Shown here in pieces: positions 17,424-26,919 of a stretch of DNA of 64,000 nt (positions are counted from its first letter, which is position 1; every line of letters begins with the position of its first letter). Source of the DNA: Lachnospiraceae bacterium (lineage in GTDB: Bacteria; Bacillota; Clostridia; Lachnospirales; Lachnospiraceae); the NCBI GenBank assembly GCA_910574745.1, contig CAJTCE010000014.1:1-64000 (forward strand), written 5' to 3'. The notes below the pieces were generated by a model, which saw only the letters and a program-made list of their open reading frames with translations, did not search any database and had not been told where the DNA came from. The position numbers and the translations under genes were made by a program.

Positions 17424-18593
17424 TTATTTGCCTTCTTTCTTTGTTGTTACATCGAAGATAACTGCCAGCAACAGTACGATACCTTTTACAACTCTCTGCC
17501 AGTTGCTGTCTACACCCATGATAGACATACCCAGGTTGATGATACCCATTAATACGGCACCAACGATAACGCCGGGAACAGTACCGGTTCCGCCGTAAGC
17601 AGACGCACCGCCGATGAAGCAGGAGCCAATGGCATCCATTTCATAGTTCTGACCGTATGTAGGCTGTGCACTTGTCAGACGGGCAATGGTAAGAATACCT
17701 GCAAGACCGGCTAAAAGCCCCATGTTAGCATATGCTAAGAAGTATACTCTATTGGTATTGATACCGGAAAGCTTTGTCGCTTTTTCGTTACCGCCTACTG
17801 CGTAGAAGTAACGGCCGATGGTTGTTTTGGAAGTAATGTAACCATAAATCAGTACTACCAGAAGTACCCAGATAAGTACGGTAGGAATACCTTTATACTG
17901 CGACAGTTTAAAAGCAAGCACGCAGATTACCGCACAGATTACAACAGTCTTTATAATCATTCCTGCAAGGGAATCAACCTCATATCCCTTTTTCACTCTG
18001 GAAACACGCCCGTTTATCTGAATCGCAACATAGATAATACATGCAATGATGCCTAACAGCATGCATGTCAAATTAAAGCCTTCTATTCCAAACAGGTCGG
18101 GAACATAGCAGTTTGCGCCGCCGCCGAATATTTTCTGGAAAGCCTCGTCGGTAACAGAAACCGTCATACCGTTTAATACAACATTGGAGAGACCTCTGAA
18201 TGCAAGCATACCGGCCAGAGTGGTAATGAATGGAGGCACATGGATATAGGCAATACAGACAGCCTGGATGGAACCAATGATCAAACCTACAACCAGCATG
18301 GCAAAAACCGCTGCCACTGAGTTGATTCCTTTATCCATCATGGTTGCACCCACCGCACCGGTAAAGCAGACAACGCTTCCTATGGACAAGTCGATGTTAC
18401 CGCCTGTTAAAATGCAGAGCAGCATACCGGTTGCTAATACAAATACATATGCATTCTGGGAAATCAGGTTCGTTACGTTCTGTGGAAGAAAAAGCTTACC
18501 GCCCGTACCTATTCCAAAGAAGATCATAACCAAAATCAGTACAATGATCATCGTATATTTTTTGACAAATGACATTATTTTTTCTTTTTCCAT
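17424..18593 (-). CDS. mmsB: Multiple-monosaccharide ABC transporter permease
   Basis: 389 residues with about ten hydrophobic segments. It is a BPD_transp_2 family permease, longer than RbsC (~320) because of an insert around residues 190-215, as in the GguB/MmsB group. Family marks include GGNIDLSIGSVVCFTGA (about residue 66) and the conserved ending AIGSCFIGGASAYGGTGTVPGVIVGAVLMGIINLGM. It forms the membrane channel with the ATPase encoded upstream (22-base gap) and the binding lipoprotein. Transport of pentoses or other monosaccharides is expected from the family; the sugar cannot be fixed from sequence. Confidence 0.92.
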   Translation of the reverse strand: MEKEKIMSFVKKYTMIIVLILVMIFFGIGTGGKLFLPQNVTNLISQNAYVFVLATGMLLCILTGGNIDLSIGSVVCFTGAVGATMMDKGINSVAAVFAMLVVGLIIGSIQAVCIAYIHVPPFITTLAGMLAFRGLSNVVLNGMTVSVTDEAFQKIFGGGANCYVPDLFGIEGFNLTCMLLGIIACIIYVAIQINGRVSRVKKGYEVDSLAGMIIKTVVICAVICVLAFKLSQYKGIPTVLIWVLLVVLIYGYITSKTTIGRYFYAVGGNEKATKLSGINTNRVYFLAYANMGLLAGLAGILTIARLTSAQPTYGQNYEMDAIGSCFIGGASAYGGTGTVPGVIVGAVLMGIINLGMSIMGVDSNWQRVVKGIVLLLAVIFDVTTKKEGK

Positions 18594-18615
18594 TTTATTT
18601 ACGCTCCTTTACTCT

Positions 18616-20148
18616 TTATTTGCTGGACTTTAAAATATGAGACATGATCACTTCCTGGGAAGCTTCTTCCGCAGTGACCTCGCCAACGATTCTGCCCTCG
18701 TTCATGACATAAATCCTGTCACACATACCGAGAACTTCGGGAAGCTCAGAAGAAATCATAATAACCGATTTTCCGTCTGCAATCAACTGATTGATGATAC
18801 AGTAAATCTCATATTTTGCACCTACATCAATACCACGGGTAGGCTCATCTAAAATCAATACATCAGGATCCGTAAACATCCATTTTGCAAGAAGTACCTT
18901 CTGCTGGTTACCACCGGACAGATTACCTACATTCTGCTCTACACTTGGGCATTTGGTTTTCAGTTTTTCCTTGTAATCCACTGCCACGGCATATTCCTTA
19001 TCCCTGTTGATGACGGTATGGCTGCTGACCGCCCCTAAGTTTGCCATGGTTGTGTTTATTTTTATGGAATTGGAAAGGACAAGCCCGTTTCCTTTTCTAT
19101 CCTCTGTTACATAAGCCAGTTTATTTTTAATGGCATCTCCTACGGATTTCATATGTACTTCTTTTCCATTGATGAAAACCCGACCGGAAATGTTTGTACC
19201 GTAGCTGTGTCCAAATACGCTCATGGCAAGCTCGGTACGTCCCGCTCCCATCAGACCGGAAATTCCTACAACCTCTCCCTTGCGCACGTTGATGCTTACC
19301 TTATCAACAACTTTGCGCTCCGTATAAATGGGGTGGTATACCGTCCAGTCTTTAATTTCCATATTAATGTCGCCAATATGTTTTTCCGCTCTCTTGGGGA
19401 AGCGGTCGGTTAAGTCACGGCCTACCATACCTTTAATGATCCTGTCTTCCGAAATATCATCCTTATTCTTATCCAGGGTCTCAATGGTGGAACCGTCACG
19501 GATAACCGTAATTTTATCTGCACAATAGGCAATCTCATTTAACTTATGAGAAATAATAATCGAAGTCATGCCTTCCTGTTTGAATTTCAACAGCAAATCC
19601 AGTAACGCTTTGGAATCCGTCTCGTTTAAGGATGCTGTCGGTTCATCCAAAATAAGAAGCTTTGCATTTTTGGCAAGGGCTTTGGCGATTTCTACCAGCT
19701 GCTGCTTGCCTGTACCAATATCTTTGATTAAAGTTCTGGAAGATTCCTTTAAGCCTACCATCTTTAAATACTTTTCGGAAAGGCCGTGGGTTTCGTTCCA
19801 ATTAATGGCGAATTTTTTGCCCCGCTCATTTCCAAGGAACATATTCTCGCCGATGGTCATATAAGGAATCAGCGCCAGCTCCTGGTGAATGATTACAATA
19901 CCTTTTTCTTCGCTGTCTTTAATCTTATTAAATTTACAAACCTGGCCGTCGTAAACAATATCCCCTTCATATGTACCGTAAGGGTAAATACCGCTTAAAA
20001 CGTTCATCAGTGTGGATTTACCCGCACCGTTTTCACCTACGAGAGCATGAATCTCGCCCTCTTCTACCTTCAAATTAACGTTGTCAAGAGCCTTAACTCC
20101 GGGGAACGTTTTGGTGATATTTTTCATTTCAAGTAATACTTTCGCCAA
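18616..20148 (-). CDS. mmsA: Multiple-monosaccharide ABC transporter ATP-binding protein
   Basis: 510 residues from a TTG start that is 7 bases after GGGAGG (MAKVLLEMK). Two fused ABC domains. The first has Walker [10 protein letters not shown] and Walker [11 protein letters not shown]. The second has a degenerate Walker A (GLMGAGRTE), the signature [13 protein letters not shown] and Walker [13 protein letters not shown]. This is the RbsA/MglA/GguA pattern, in which one half is less active. It powers uptake through the adjacent permease. The binding-protein gene upstream is separated by a strong hairpin that may lower expression of this gene relative to the binding protein. Confidence 0.94.
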   Translation of the reverse strand: MAKVLLEMKNITKTFPGVKALDNVNLKVEEGEIHALVGENGAGKSTLMNVLSGIYPYGTYEGDIVYDGQVCKFNKIKDSEEKGIVIIHQELALIPYMTIGENMFLGNERGKKFAINWNETHGLSEKYLKMVGLKESSRTLIKDIGTGKQQLVEIAKALAKNAKLLILDEPTASLNETDSKALLDLLLKFKQEGMTSIIISHKLNEIAYCADKITVIRDGSTIETLDKNKDDISEDRIIKGMVGRDLTDRFPKRAEKHIGDINMEIKDWTVYHPIYTERKVVDKVSINVRKGEVVGISGLMGAGRTELAMSVFGHSYGTNISGRVFINGKEVHMKSVGDAIKNKLAYVTEDRKGNGLVLSNSIKINTTMANLGAVSSHTVINRDKEYAVAVDYKEKLKTKCPSVEQNVGNLSGGNQQKVLLAKWMFTDPDVLILDEPTRGIDVGAKYEIYCIINQLIADGKSVIMISSELPEVLGMCDRIYVMNEGRIVGEVTAEEASQEVIMSHILKSSK

Positions 20149-20228
20149 TTGTATCCCTCCCAATATCTAATTATTCTAACTAAACTGATTTACCTTCATC
20201 TGATAAAAATTGAGCCTTTATGAATTCA

Positions 20229-20252
20229 GCAGGCGGGAAAAATCCCGCCTGC
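20229..20252 (-). promoter_or_regulatory. Intercistronic hairpin between binding protein and ATPase
   Basis: A perfect 10-bp GC-rich stem (GCAGGCGGGA at 20229-20238, complement at 20243-20252) with a four-base loop, 24 bases after the binding-protein stop. No T run follows. Such hairpins commonly protect the upstream message from 3' decay, giving excess binding protein over transporter; that role here is inferred. Confidence 0.65.
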
Positions 20253-20276
20253 ATCAGTTCATATATGAAATTTGAA

Positions 20277-21437
20277 TTACTGTAAGTCGCTTTCTGCGTA
20301 GTAACCGGAATCAATTAAGATTTCTTTGTAGTTATTTACATCAGCGAATACGGGCTCGCAAAGGTAAGAAGGAATAACGCCTGTACCATTGTCATATGTC
20401 TCTGTGTCAAGACCTGCGATATCTTCGCCCTTCATGATAGCGTCAACCATTTCTACTACCTTGCTTGCTAAGTCACGAGTATCTTTGAAGATAGACATGG
20501 ACTGTTTTCCTGCAACGATGTTCTTTACGTTAGCAACGTCGCAGTCCTGACCTGTTACGATAGGCCACTCGCCTGTGTAGTTAGCCTCTAATGCATTTAC
20601 AACACCTAAAGCGGTGGAGTCATTGGAAGCAAGTACTACGTCTAAGTTTGTTCCGTCAGAGTAGTAGGAAGAAATGATTGCTTCAAATCTAGACTGTGCT
20701 GCATCTGTTGCCCAGTTAGCTGTAGCAACGTCTGCTTTCTCAACCTGACCGGATTTAACAACCAGTTTGCCGGAATCGATATAAGGCTGTAATACATCCA
20801 TAGCGCCGCCGTAGAAGAAGTTTACGTTGTTATCGCCGGGATCGCCTGTTACGATCTCAAGGTTGAAAGGACCTTCTGCATTGTCAAGGTCTAACTGCTC
20901 AACAATAAATTCGCCCTGTTTCTGTCCTACCAAGTAGTTATCAAATGTTGCATAGTAGGAAACCGCATCGGTATTCATGATCAAGCGGTCATATGCAATA
21001 ACCGGGATATCATTCTCTTTTGCCTGCTGTAAAACAGTTCCTAAGGAATCTCCTTCGATGGAAGCGATAACCAGCAATTTGCATCCGCCGGAAATCATGT
21101 TCTCAATCTGGGAAACCTGTGTAGGAATATCATTGCTGGCGAACTGAAGATCTACTTCATAGCCCGCTGCTTCCAGCTGTGCTTTCATGTTTTCGCCATC
21201 CTGATTCCAACGCTGTAAGTCTTTGGTCGGCATTGATACGCCGATTAATTCTCCGCCGCCTGTTGTGGAACCGCTTTCCTCTGCCGGAGCCTCATCCGAG
21301 CTATCTGCCGGTGCCTCTGTCTGTGTGTCATCTGCCGGTGCTGTCGTTTCGGTACCGCCGCCGTTATTGCCGCATCCAACCAGTAAAGTAGCTACCAGAG
21401 CAACACTCAATAATGCGCTAAGTAATTTCTTTTTCAT
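20277..21437 (-). CDS. Sugar-binding lipoprotein of the multiple-monosaccharide ABC transporter (ChvE-like)
   Basis: 386 residues with GGGAGG before the ATG. Lipoprotein signal peptide with lipobox LLVGC (Cys22), then an acidic Thr/Pro/Asp/Glu-rich linker (residues about 25-62). A two-lobed Peripla_BP_4 domain follows: GVSMPTKDLQRWNQDGENM near its start, then YDRLIMNTDAVSYYATFDN and the hinge-proximal VLASNDSTALGVVNAL and TGQDCDVANVK. It presents sugar to the permease and ATPase encoded downstream. The 191-base upstream gap should contain the operon promoter; no strong -35/-10 pair was seen, in keeping with activation by the AraC response regulator encoded upstream. Confidence 0.93.
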   Translation of the reverse strand: MKKKLLSALLSVALVATLLVGCGNNGGGTETTAPADDTQTEAPADSSDEAPAEESGSTTGGGELIGVSMPTKDLQRWNQDGENMKAQLEAAGYEVDLQFASNDIPTQVSQIENMISGGCKLLVIASIEGDSLGTVLQQAKENDIPVIAYDRLIMNTDAVSYYATFDNYLVGQKQGEFIVEQLDLDNAEGPFNLEIVTGDPGDNNVNFFYGGAMDVLQPYIDSGKLVVKSGQVEKADVATANWATDAAQSRFEAIISSYYSDGTNLDVVLASNDSTALGVVNALEANYTGEWPIVTGQDCDVANVKNIVAGKQSMSIFKDTRDLASKVVEMVDAIMKGEDIAGLDTETYDNGTGVIPSYLCEPVFADVNNYKEILIDSGYYAESDLQ

Positions 21438-21628
21438 TTAGAAATCCTCCCTTGTTTATGTTTTGTGAATCTCTTTAGAAGCTATTTGCTTCCCTGTGAC
21501 ATTATTAATATAACATAGGTCAAATAGTAAATGTTTGCGAAATTCTTCATTTTTTTGATTGCGTGCACGGGCAAATTTCGACAAACCAGCATTTTTTTGT
21601 TTTATCTTTCATGAATGACAATTTTGTG

Positions 21629-22705
21629 CTAGTCTTCTTTTCCGCGGCCGGATACGTTCAGGTAAACTTCTTCCCTCAAATGAAAACCGCTTTCGATAAT
21701 AGTCTCGTCAATATTTTCTTTATTTACGGCAATCGGTTCCAAGACAATGCCGGGAATGTCGTAGGTCCCGTCTGACATGACCGCATTGATTCCGTCCACC
21801 TCTTCTCCCTTAGCCAAAGCAATGGCGCATTCCGCCGCAACCCTCGCCTGCTTCTCTACGGGCTTGTACACGGTCATGAGCTGTGTCCCCTCCACAATCC
21901 TTTGACAGGCTTCCAGCTCCGCATCCTGACCGGTTACTACAATTTTTCCCGCCTCTCTCTTTTCAGCCAACACCCGCACCGTATGGGTGGCCAGACTGTC
22001 GTTGCCGCACATAATACCATCTACTTCCTCAAGCACCTCGGGGTGTTCATAGATATAGTCAGAAGCATATTCCGGTTTCCAGGCATCCGCATGCATAATG
22101 TCCACCACCTGAATGCCATGGGCGTCCATGACCTTTATAAAACCTCTGTTTACCATGGCCACATTGTTATCCGCCGTGGGTCCGGCAAGCATTAAAACTT
22201 TTTTACCGGGCATTCCATTTGCCACCATAGCTTCTCCCATAAGGGTTCCTACCTTTTCATTATCAAAGGATATATAGAGATCCGCATCTGCGTTATGAAT
22301 CATCCTGTCATAGGCTATAACAATGATTCCCGCATCCTTCGCCTTCTTTACCACATCTGCCAGCCCGTCCCCGTCAATACTGACAATGACTATCACATCC
22401 ATCTTTTTTTCAATCAGATATTCAATCTGGGAAATCTGTTCCTCCAGGTTACCGTTGGCATTCTGCACGTTAACCTCTGCTCCCAGATCCCTTGCCGTAG
22501 AAACAAAAACATCCCTGTCCCGCTCCCATCTTTCTATCAGAAAAGAGTCAAAGCAGATACCTATCTGGATTTTCTCCATATCGTCTTTTATTTTTGCTTC
22601 TTCTTCCTTTTGGGCGCCGCATCCTGTAAGGAGCCCCGTCTGCAATATAATAATAAGAAGGAAAAGTATATACCGTCTCGGTTTACTGATTCGTTTTCTT
22701 TTCAC
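21629..22705 (-). CDS. Second sugar-binding lipoprotein (XylF/ChvE-like)
   Basis: 358 residues with a GTG start, GAGGG 7 bases upstream. Lipobox LLTGC (Cys29). The Peripla_BP_4 domain has IGICFDSFLIERWERDRD, AYDRMIHNADADLYISFDNEKVG and TGQDAELEACQRIV, a close structural match to the other binding lipoprotein but without the acidic linker. The gene overlaps the response regulator gene by 23 bases, so it is translationally coupled to the sensory genes rather than to the transporter. It may be an accessory receptor feeding the kinase, or a second ligand donor for the transporter; sequence cannot decide. Confidence 0.88.
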   Translation of the reverse strand: MKRKRISKPRRYILFLLIIILQTGLLTGCGAQKEEEAKIKDDMEKIQIGICFDSFLIERWERDRDVFVSTARDLGAEVNVQNANGNLEEQISQIEYLIEKKMDVIVIVSIDGDGLADVVKKAKDAGIIVIAYDRMIHNADADLYISFDNEKVGTLMGEAMVANGMPGKKVLMLAGPTADNNVAMVNRGFIKVMDAHGIQVVDIMHADAWKPEYASDYIYEHPEVLEEVDGIMCGNDSLATHTVRVLAEKREAGKIVVTGQDAELEACQRIVEGTQLMTVYKPVEKQARVAAECAIALAKGEEVDGINAVMSDGTYDIPGIVLEPIAVNKENIDETIIESGFHLREEVYLNVSGRGKED

Positions 22706-24302
22706 CGTTTTTTCCCTCCTTATACTCCGTGGGCGTTACCCCTACGTTTTTCTTAAAGGTTCTGCTGAAATAGTTGGGGTCCGCATATCCCACCTCCCCG
22801 CATATTTCTTTCATGGAAAGCATGGAAGATGACAACAGCTCCTTTGCCTTTTCCATACGGATTGCCGTTACATACTCAATAAAGTTTTCCCCTGTTTCCT
22901 CTTTAAATATTTTGCTGAAATAGTAAGGGCTGATATCCACCGTCCTGGACACATCATCCAGAGATATCTCTTTGTGGAAATTTGCATGAATGTATTCCTT
23001 CGCCTTTGCCACAACGCCTCCTGACTGGGTGGCCTTTCCGTTTGCCACGTTCCGCACTGCCGCGTCCATCTTTTCCGTAAACCATGTCCGCAGGCGCTCC
23101 GTGTCCCCTCCTATCTCCATAATAGAAGGCAGATAGTCTTCCCTGGACTTAAAGCGGTAAATCCGGCTGCTGCCCTCATAGCTGATTTTTTCCGCCCGAA
23201 GGACAAATTCCAGCACCTTCAACTGGATATCGCTTTGGCAGTCTCCGTAATTTTCTATCATCCATTCAAAATAGCGGTTTACCGCAGAATGCTGCTCTTC
23301 TATATTTCCTTTTTCCGTATGCTCAAAAATCTCCTGCTCCGTCTCTACCGGATAGTTCTCTTCATAGTCGCAGCCCACGGGAAGATCATCTATATGGGCA
23401 ACGCTGCCGTCTGACTGAAGCAGGGCATGAAGAGCTTCATTGTAGGATTTCATGGAATCCCTTAATCTTCCCACGTGCCCGAAGCCCATCCGGAACGAGG
23501 CATCCAGCCTTCCTTTCAGCTTTCTAACCATTTCCCTTGCTTTGTCGATAAGGGCAATCCTTTCATTATAATCAATTCTCTCTTCCATGACGGGTACCAG
23601 TATGGCGATTTTGTTTGCCATGACAGAGCCCATAATGCATTTAAAATATCCCCGGACAATTTCCCTCACTTCATTATAATGCTCCTGGATACGCACGGAG
23701 GTGCCCACTACATTGGTCATGTGGTTCCCCACCTGGCTTTCCCCGAACACAAGCACGCCCATATAGCAGTAATCCCCGGTAATATCCAGAAGATTCTTGA
23801 AATTTTCCACATCCTCTTCAAAATATTCCCGGAACATCAGACTGTAAATAAGTCCGTTTTCAATAATAGGAACAACCGTTTCCATTTTTTCCCGAAGCAT
23901 TAGATCCTGTCTGCGCTTTTCCCGTTCTTTATCGATCATAGCCATAGCGCGCTTTAACACTTCCACAATTTTGTTTTTTTCCACAGGCTTGTTAAGGTAT
24001 TCAAGCACTCCCAGGTTAATGGCTTCCTTGGCATAATCAAATTTGTCATAGGCAGACATAACAATGAAAATGGTATTTCCGTTGTTTTCCCTGATTTCCC
24101 TCATAGCCTCGATTCCGTTGATACCCGGCATCTGAATGTCCATAAAAGCAATATCCGGACGAAACCGCTCCGCAAGCTCTATAACATTTCTCCCGGTTTT
24201 GGCCGATTCAATCTGGCAGGATATGCCGAATTCTTTTTCGATAATGAAGGAAAGGGAATCGATAACAATACCTTCATCATCAGCCAACATGATTTTGTAC
24301 AT
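22683..24302 (-). CDS. AraC-type response regulator (YesN-like)
   Basis: 539 residues, AGGAGG start. Receiver domain at about 1-120 with acidic ADDEG near the start and phospho-acceptor Asp in IAFMDIQMPGING (about residue 55). A long middle region (about 130-430) has no recognised fold beyond YesN-like sequences. The C-terminal AraC double helix-turn-helix (about 435-530) reads ISLDDVSRTVDISPYYFSKIFKEETGENF and later CGEVGYADPNYFSRTFKKNVGVTPTEY. Presumably phosphorylated by the kinase encoded 21 bases upstream and activating the downstream sugar transporter operon. Confidence 0.93.
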   Translation of the reverse strand: MYKIMLADDEGIVIDSLSFIIEKEFGISCQIESAKTGRNVIELAERFRPDIAFMDIQMPGINGIEAMREIRENNGNTIFIVMSAYDKFDYAKEAINLGVLEYLNKPVEKNKIVEVLKRAMAMIDKEREKRRQDLMLREKMETVVPIIENGLIYSLMFREYFEEDVENFKNLLDITGDYCYMGVLVFGESQVGNHMTNVVGTSVRIQEHYNEVREIVRGYFKCIMGSVMANKIAILVPVMEERIDYNERIALIDKAREMVRKLKGRLDASFRMGFGHVGRLRDSMKSYNEALHALLQSDGSVAHIDDLPVGCDYEENYPVETEQEIFEHTEKGNIEEQHSAVNRYFEWMIENYGDCQSDIQLKVLEFVLRAEKISYEGSSRIYRFKSREDYLPSIMEIGGDTERLRTWFTEKMDAAVRNVANGKATQSGGVVAKAKEYIHANFHKEISLDDVSRTVDISPYYFSKIFKEETGENFIEYVTAIRMEKAKELLSSSMLSMKEICGEVGYADPNYFSRTFKKNVGVTPTEYKEGKNGEKKTNQ

Positions 24303-24323
24303 CCCGGACCTCCTTTTCGCTTC

Positions 24324-25820
24324 CTAAAGGGGAATGCGTATCATTACCAAGGTTCCCCCGTTTTTTCCCTGACTGCTAATCTCAAATACATCGTCTCTGT
24401 CATAAAACAGCTTCAGTCTGCTTATAACATTATAAAGCCCGATTCCGTTAGAACCGCTGCTGATATCCGACTCCTTTAAATTTACCTGCATGATTTTGTC
24501 AATTTTTTCCTTGTCTATTCCGATTCCGTTATCCCTGATGGTAATGTAGGCACAGTCTCCTTCCCTGTATACCGAAAGCCAAATTCTGCCCTTCCATGAA
24601 ATTCCCCTGATTCCATAATTCACACTGTTTTCTACAATAGGCTGTAAAATCATACTGGGCACTTCCAGATTTTCCAGGGAGGAATCAATATCCTTCTCAT
24701 AATGAATTTCCCCCGAAAAACGTACGTTCAAAATATAAACATAGTTGTCCACCAGCTCCAGTTCTTCTTTCAGGGTAACGCTGTCATGGTCTTTCTTGAT
24801 ATTATAACGAAAAAAATCAGCCACATTCTGGACATATTCATAGGTGCGGTCCGCTCCCTCCATCATAGCCAGCTGCGCACCCGCATTCAGGGTGTTAAAC
24901 AGGAAATGGGGATTAATCTGTGCCTGCAGGTATTTTAACTGGGCGTCCTTTAAATGGTTTTCCATTTTCAATTCATTTTCTTTCAGTATACCCTCATTTT
25001 CCTTTAGCACACGTTCGTTTTCCATGCTGGCCTTTAACTGCTCAATATAGTTGCGGATACTGATGATCATGTGATTAAAGGCTTTGCTGACCACGCCTAC
25101 CTCATCCCGGGAGTTTACTTCCAGAAGAGTTACCTCCAGATTTCCTCCTGCAATCTGGTTTGCCACTGAAGATAAAGATTTTAGCGGCTTGGTAATATTT
25201 CTGATAACCAGAATAACCAGCAGGACATTGCCGAATATGACTGCCAGAAAGACTACCGTATTTACCACCTCCACATACCGCATGGATACGGAAAGCATAT
25301 TATAATTGGCGGAATTGCTTTTGAACTGTTCATTATTCAGGCTGTTGATATAGGTACTGATATAATTATAAACAGTGGTTGCTTCTTCGCTATAGGTTCT
25401 GTACTTTTCCACATTCCGCCCGCGCTTGGCCTCGATGGCAAGGTCGGTAAGCTCCAGATAGCGCACCGACATGGCTTTAATATTCCGTTCCATCCTTTGG
25501 GATTCATCGCTGGTAATCCCATCGGACAGCCTTTCCATCTGGGCAGTATAATCCTGGCAGGATTTGTAGTAGCTGTCCATGGCGTCAGTGGTCTTTGTGT
25601 TCAGATAATTGGTCATATCATTCTGTACGCTGTCTAAGGAACCCCATAGCTCGTTTAAGTTAATGTTGCTGACATAAATCCGGTCCAGACGGTGAAGCAC
25701 GGAATTAATATTGCTGTACATAAAAAGATTTACAATGAGTATTAACAGGGCAGTCAGACAATAAACAGCGATTAACTTGTTCTGAAGGGGAAGATTTACT
25801 AATTTGTTTTCACTCTTCAT
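24324..25820 (-). CDS. Sensor histidine kinase (YesM/LytS-like)
   Basis: 498 residues, GGAGG 10 bases before the ATG. TM1 at about 14-34, an extracytoplasmic helical domain (about 35-180), TM2 at about 187-207, then HAMP (about 208-262). The His_kinase motif QAQINPHFLFNTLNAGAQ carries the phospho-acceptor His. The ATPase domain has N-box VENSVNYGIRG and G-box DNGIGI and GSNGIGLYNV. It overlaps the membrane-anchored binding-protein gene by 11 bases, which suggests that the binding protein is its sugar-sensing partner. Partner regulator is the AraC-type protein encoded next. Confidence 0.93.
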   Translation of the reverse strand: MKSENKLVNLPLQNKLIAVYCLTALLILIVNLFMYSNINSVLHRLDRIYVSNINLNELWGSLDSVQNDMTNYLNTKTTDAMDSYYKSCQDYTAQMERLSDGITSDESQRMERNIKAMSVRYLELTDLAIEAKRGRNVEKYRTYSEEATTVYNYISTYINSLNNEQFKSNSANYNMLSVSMRYVEVVNTVVFLAVIFGNVLLVILVIRNITKPLKSLSSVANQIAGGNLEVTLLEVNSRDEVGVVSKAFNHMIISIRNYIEQLKASMENERVLKENEGILKENELKMENHLKDAQLKYLQAQINPHFLFNTLNAGAQLAMMEGADRTYEYVQNVADFFRYNIKKDHDSVTLKEELELVDNYVYILNVRFSGEIHYEKDIDSSLENLEVPSMILQPIVENSVNYGIRGISWKGRIWLSVYREGDCAYITIRDNGIGIDKEKIDKIMQVNLKESDISSGSNGIGLYNVISRLKLFYDRDDVFEISSQGKNGGTLVMIRIPL

Positions 25821-26913
25821 AGCTGCGTACCCTCCCCTGCCTGTCTACATTTTCTTTGTTGACTACATAAGTATCAACCGTAAAGTATTCACTGACATGT
25901 TCTACATCCAAAAATTCGGAAAGGGCATATACGCAATATCTTCCCATCTGCTCCGTATCCATGGAAATGGTACAGTAAATGACCTCCTTGTCCACGCCTG
26001 CCCGGATAGTCTCGGAGTCATAATATCCGATAATATTGGTAATTCCCACCCTGTTATAATCGATGACCGCCTGATAGGCACAGGTGGTATAGATTTCCGT
26101 AAGACAAACGAGAATATCCGGCACTTCGTCCTGCCCCATAAAAATATCCCGGATAGATTCTTCCGCCGTAAAGGCTCCGGAATCATCTATGGTATAAGTG
26201 TCCAGTTCTATTTTATCTTCCAGGGCTGTATTCGCCGCTATCTCTTCACGGATACCCGACATCAGCAGATTTTGCCCGTTGCTGTCCGCCTCCTGGCTGA
26301 TCAACACCCGAATCTGCAGCTTTTCCCCTCTACTTTCGTCATCATTTTCTTCATCCCGCTCTCTTAACATTTTCTCCGCCAGTTCACAGGTCTGTCTTCC
26401 GTAAGTTTGTCCCAGATCATATCTGCCGATGCCCACAAAACTGATTCTGTTGCTTTCCGGAACGTCCTGATTAATTACCACGACCGGTATTCCGTTTTCT
26501 CCGGCTTTTATAATCTCATTGCGCAAAGAGTCATTGTCTTCTCCCTCCACAATGATTCCGTCCACATCTGCCGCAATGGCAATCTCCATCCGCTCCTCCA
26601 TGGAGTATCTGGTTCCCAGATCCCCGGCAAAAAACTCCACATAAGCGTTTTCATTGATTCCTTCCTCTCTGGCTCCGTTATAAACCGCCTGCCAGAAGTC
26701 CTCCCTGTCGTCGCTGGTAATCAATGCATAATATCTGTTGTATTCCGTATATTCCTCCTGGTTTTCAATAGAAACGCTTTCGTCAAACTGCGCTTTAAAT
26801 ATAACCATTCCGCCCAATGTAATCAATATCATCAATAAAATAAGTGAAAAGGTCGTTACTGCAAAAATATTTTTCCTGTTTATGCTTTTCCAGATTCTTT
26901 TAATCGTTTCCAC
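25810..26913 (-). CDS. Membrane-anchored periplasmic-binding-protein-like sugar sensor
   Basis: 367 residues, GTG start. A single N-terminal membrane segment (about 17-38) with no lipobox, so it stays anchored rather than lipidated. The Peripla_BP_4 fold follows, with YYALITSDDREDFWQAVYNGA, a VDGIIVEGEDNDSL segment and late VIDYNRVGITNIIGYYDSETI. Its gene overlaps the histidine kinase gene by 11 bases. This resembles the XylFII-LytS-YesN type of three-component system described in clostridia, in which a binding protein gates the kinase. A direct role in transport is less likely because of the anchor and gene order. Confidence 0.85.
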   Translation of the reverse strand: METIKRIWKSINRKNIFAVTTFSLILLMILITLGGMVIFKAQFDESVSIENQEEYTEYNRYYALITSDDREDFWQAVYNGAREEGINENAYVEFFAGDLGTRYSMEERMEIAIAADVDGIIVEGEDNDSLRNEIIKAGENGIPVVVINQDVPESNRISFVGIGRYDLGQTYGRQTCELAEKMLRERDEENDDESRGEKLQIRVLISQEADSNGQNLLMSGIREEIAANTALEDKIELDTYTIDDSGAFTAEESIRDIFMGQDEVPDILVCLTEIYTTCAYQAVIDYNRVGITNIIGYYDSETIRAGVDKEVIYCTISMDTEQMGRYCVYALSEFLDVEHVSEYFTVDTYVVNKENVDRQGRVRSYEE

Positions 26914-26919
26914 CTTATA

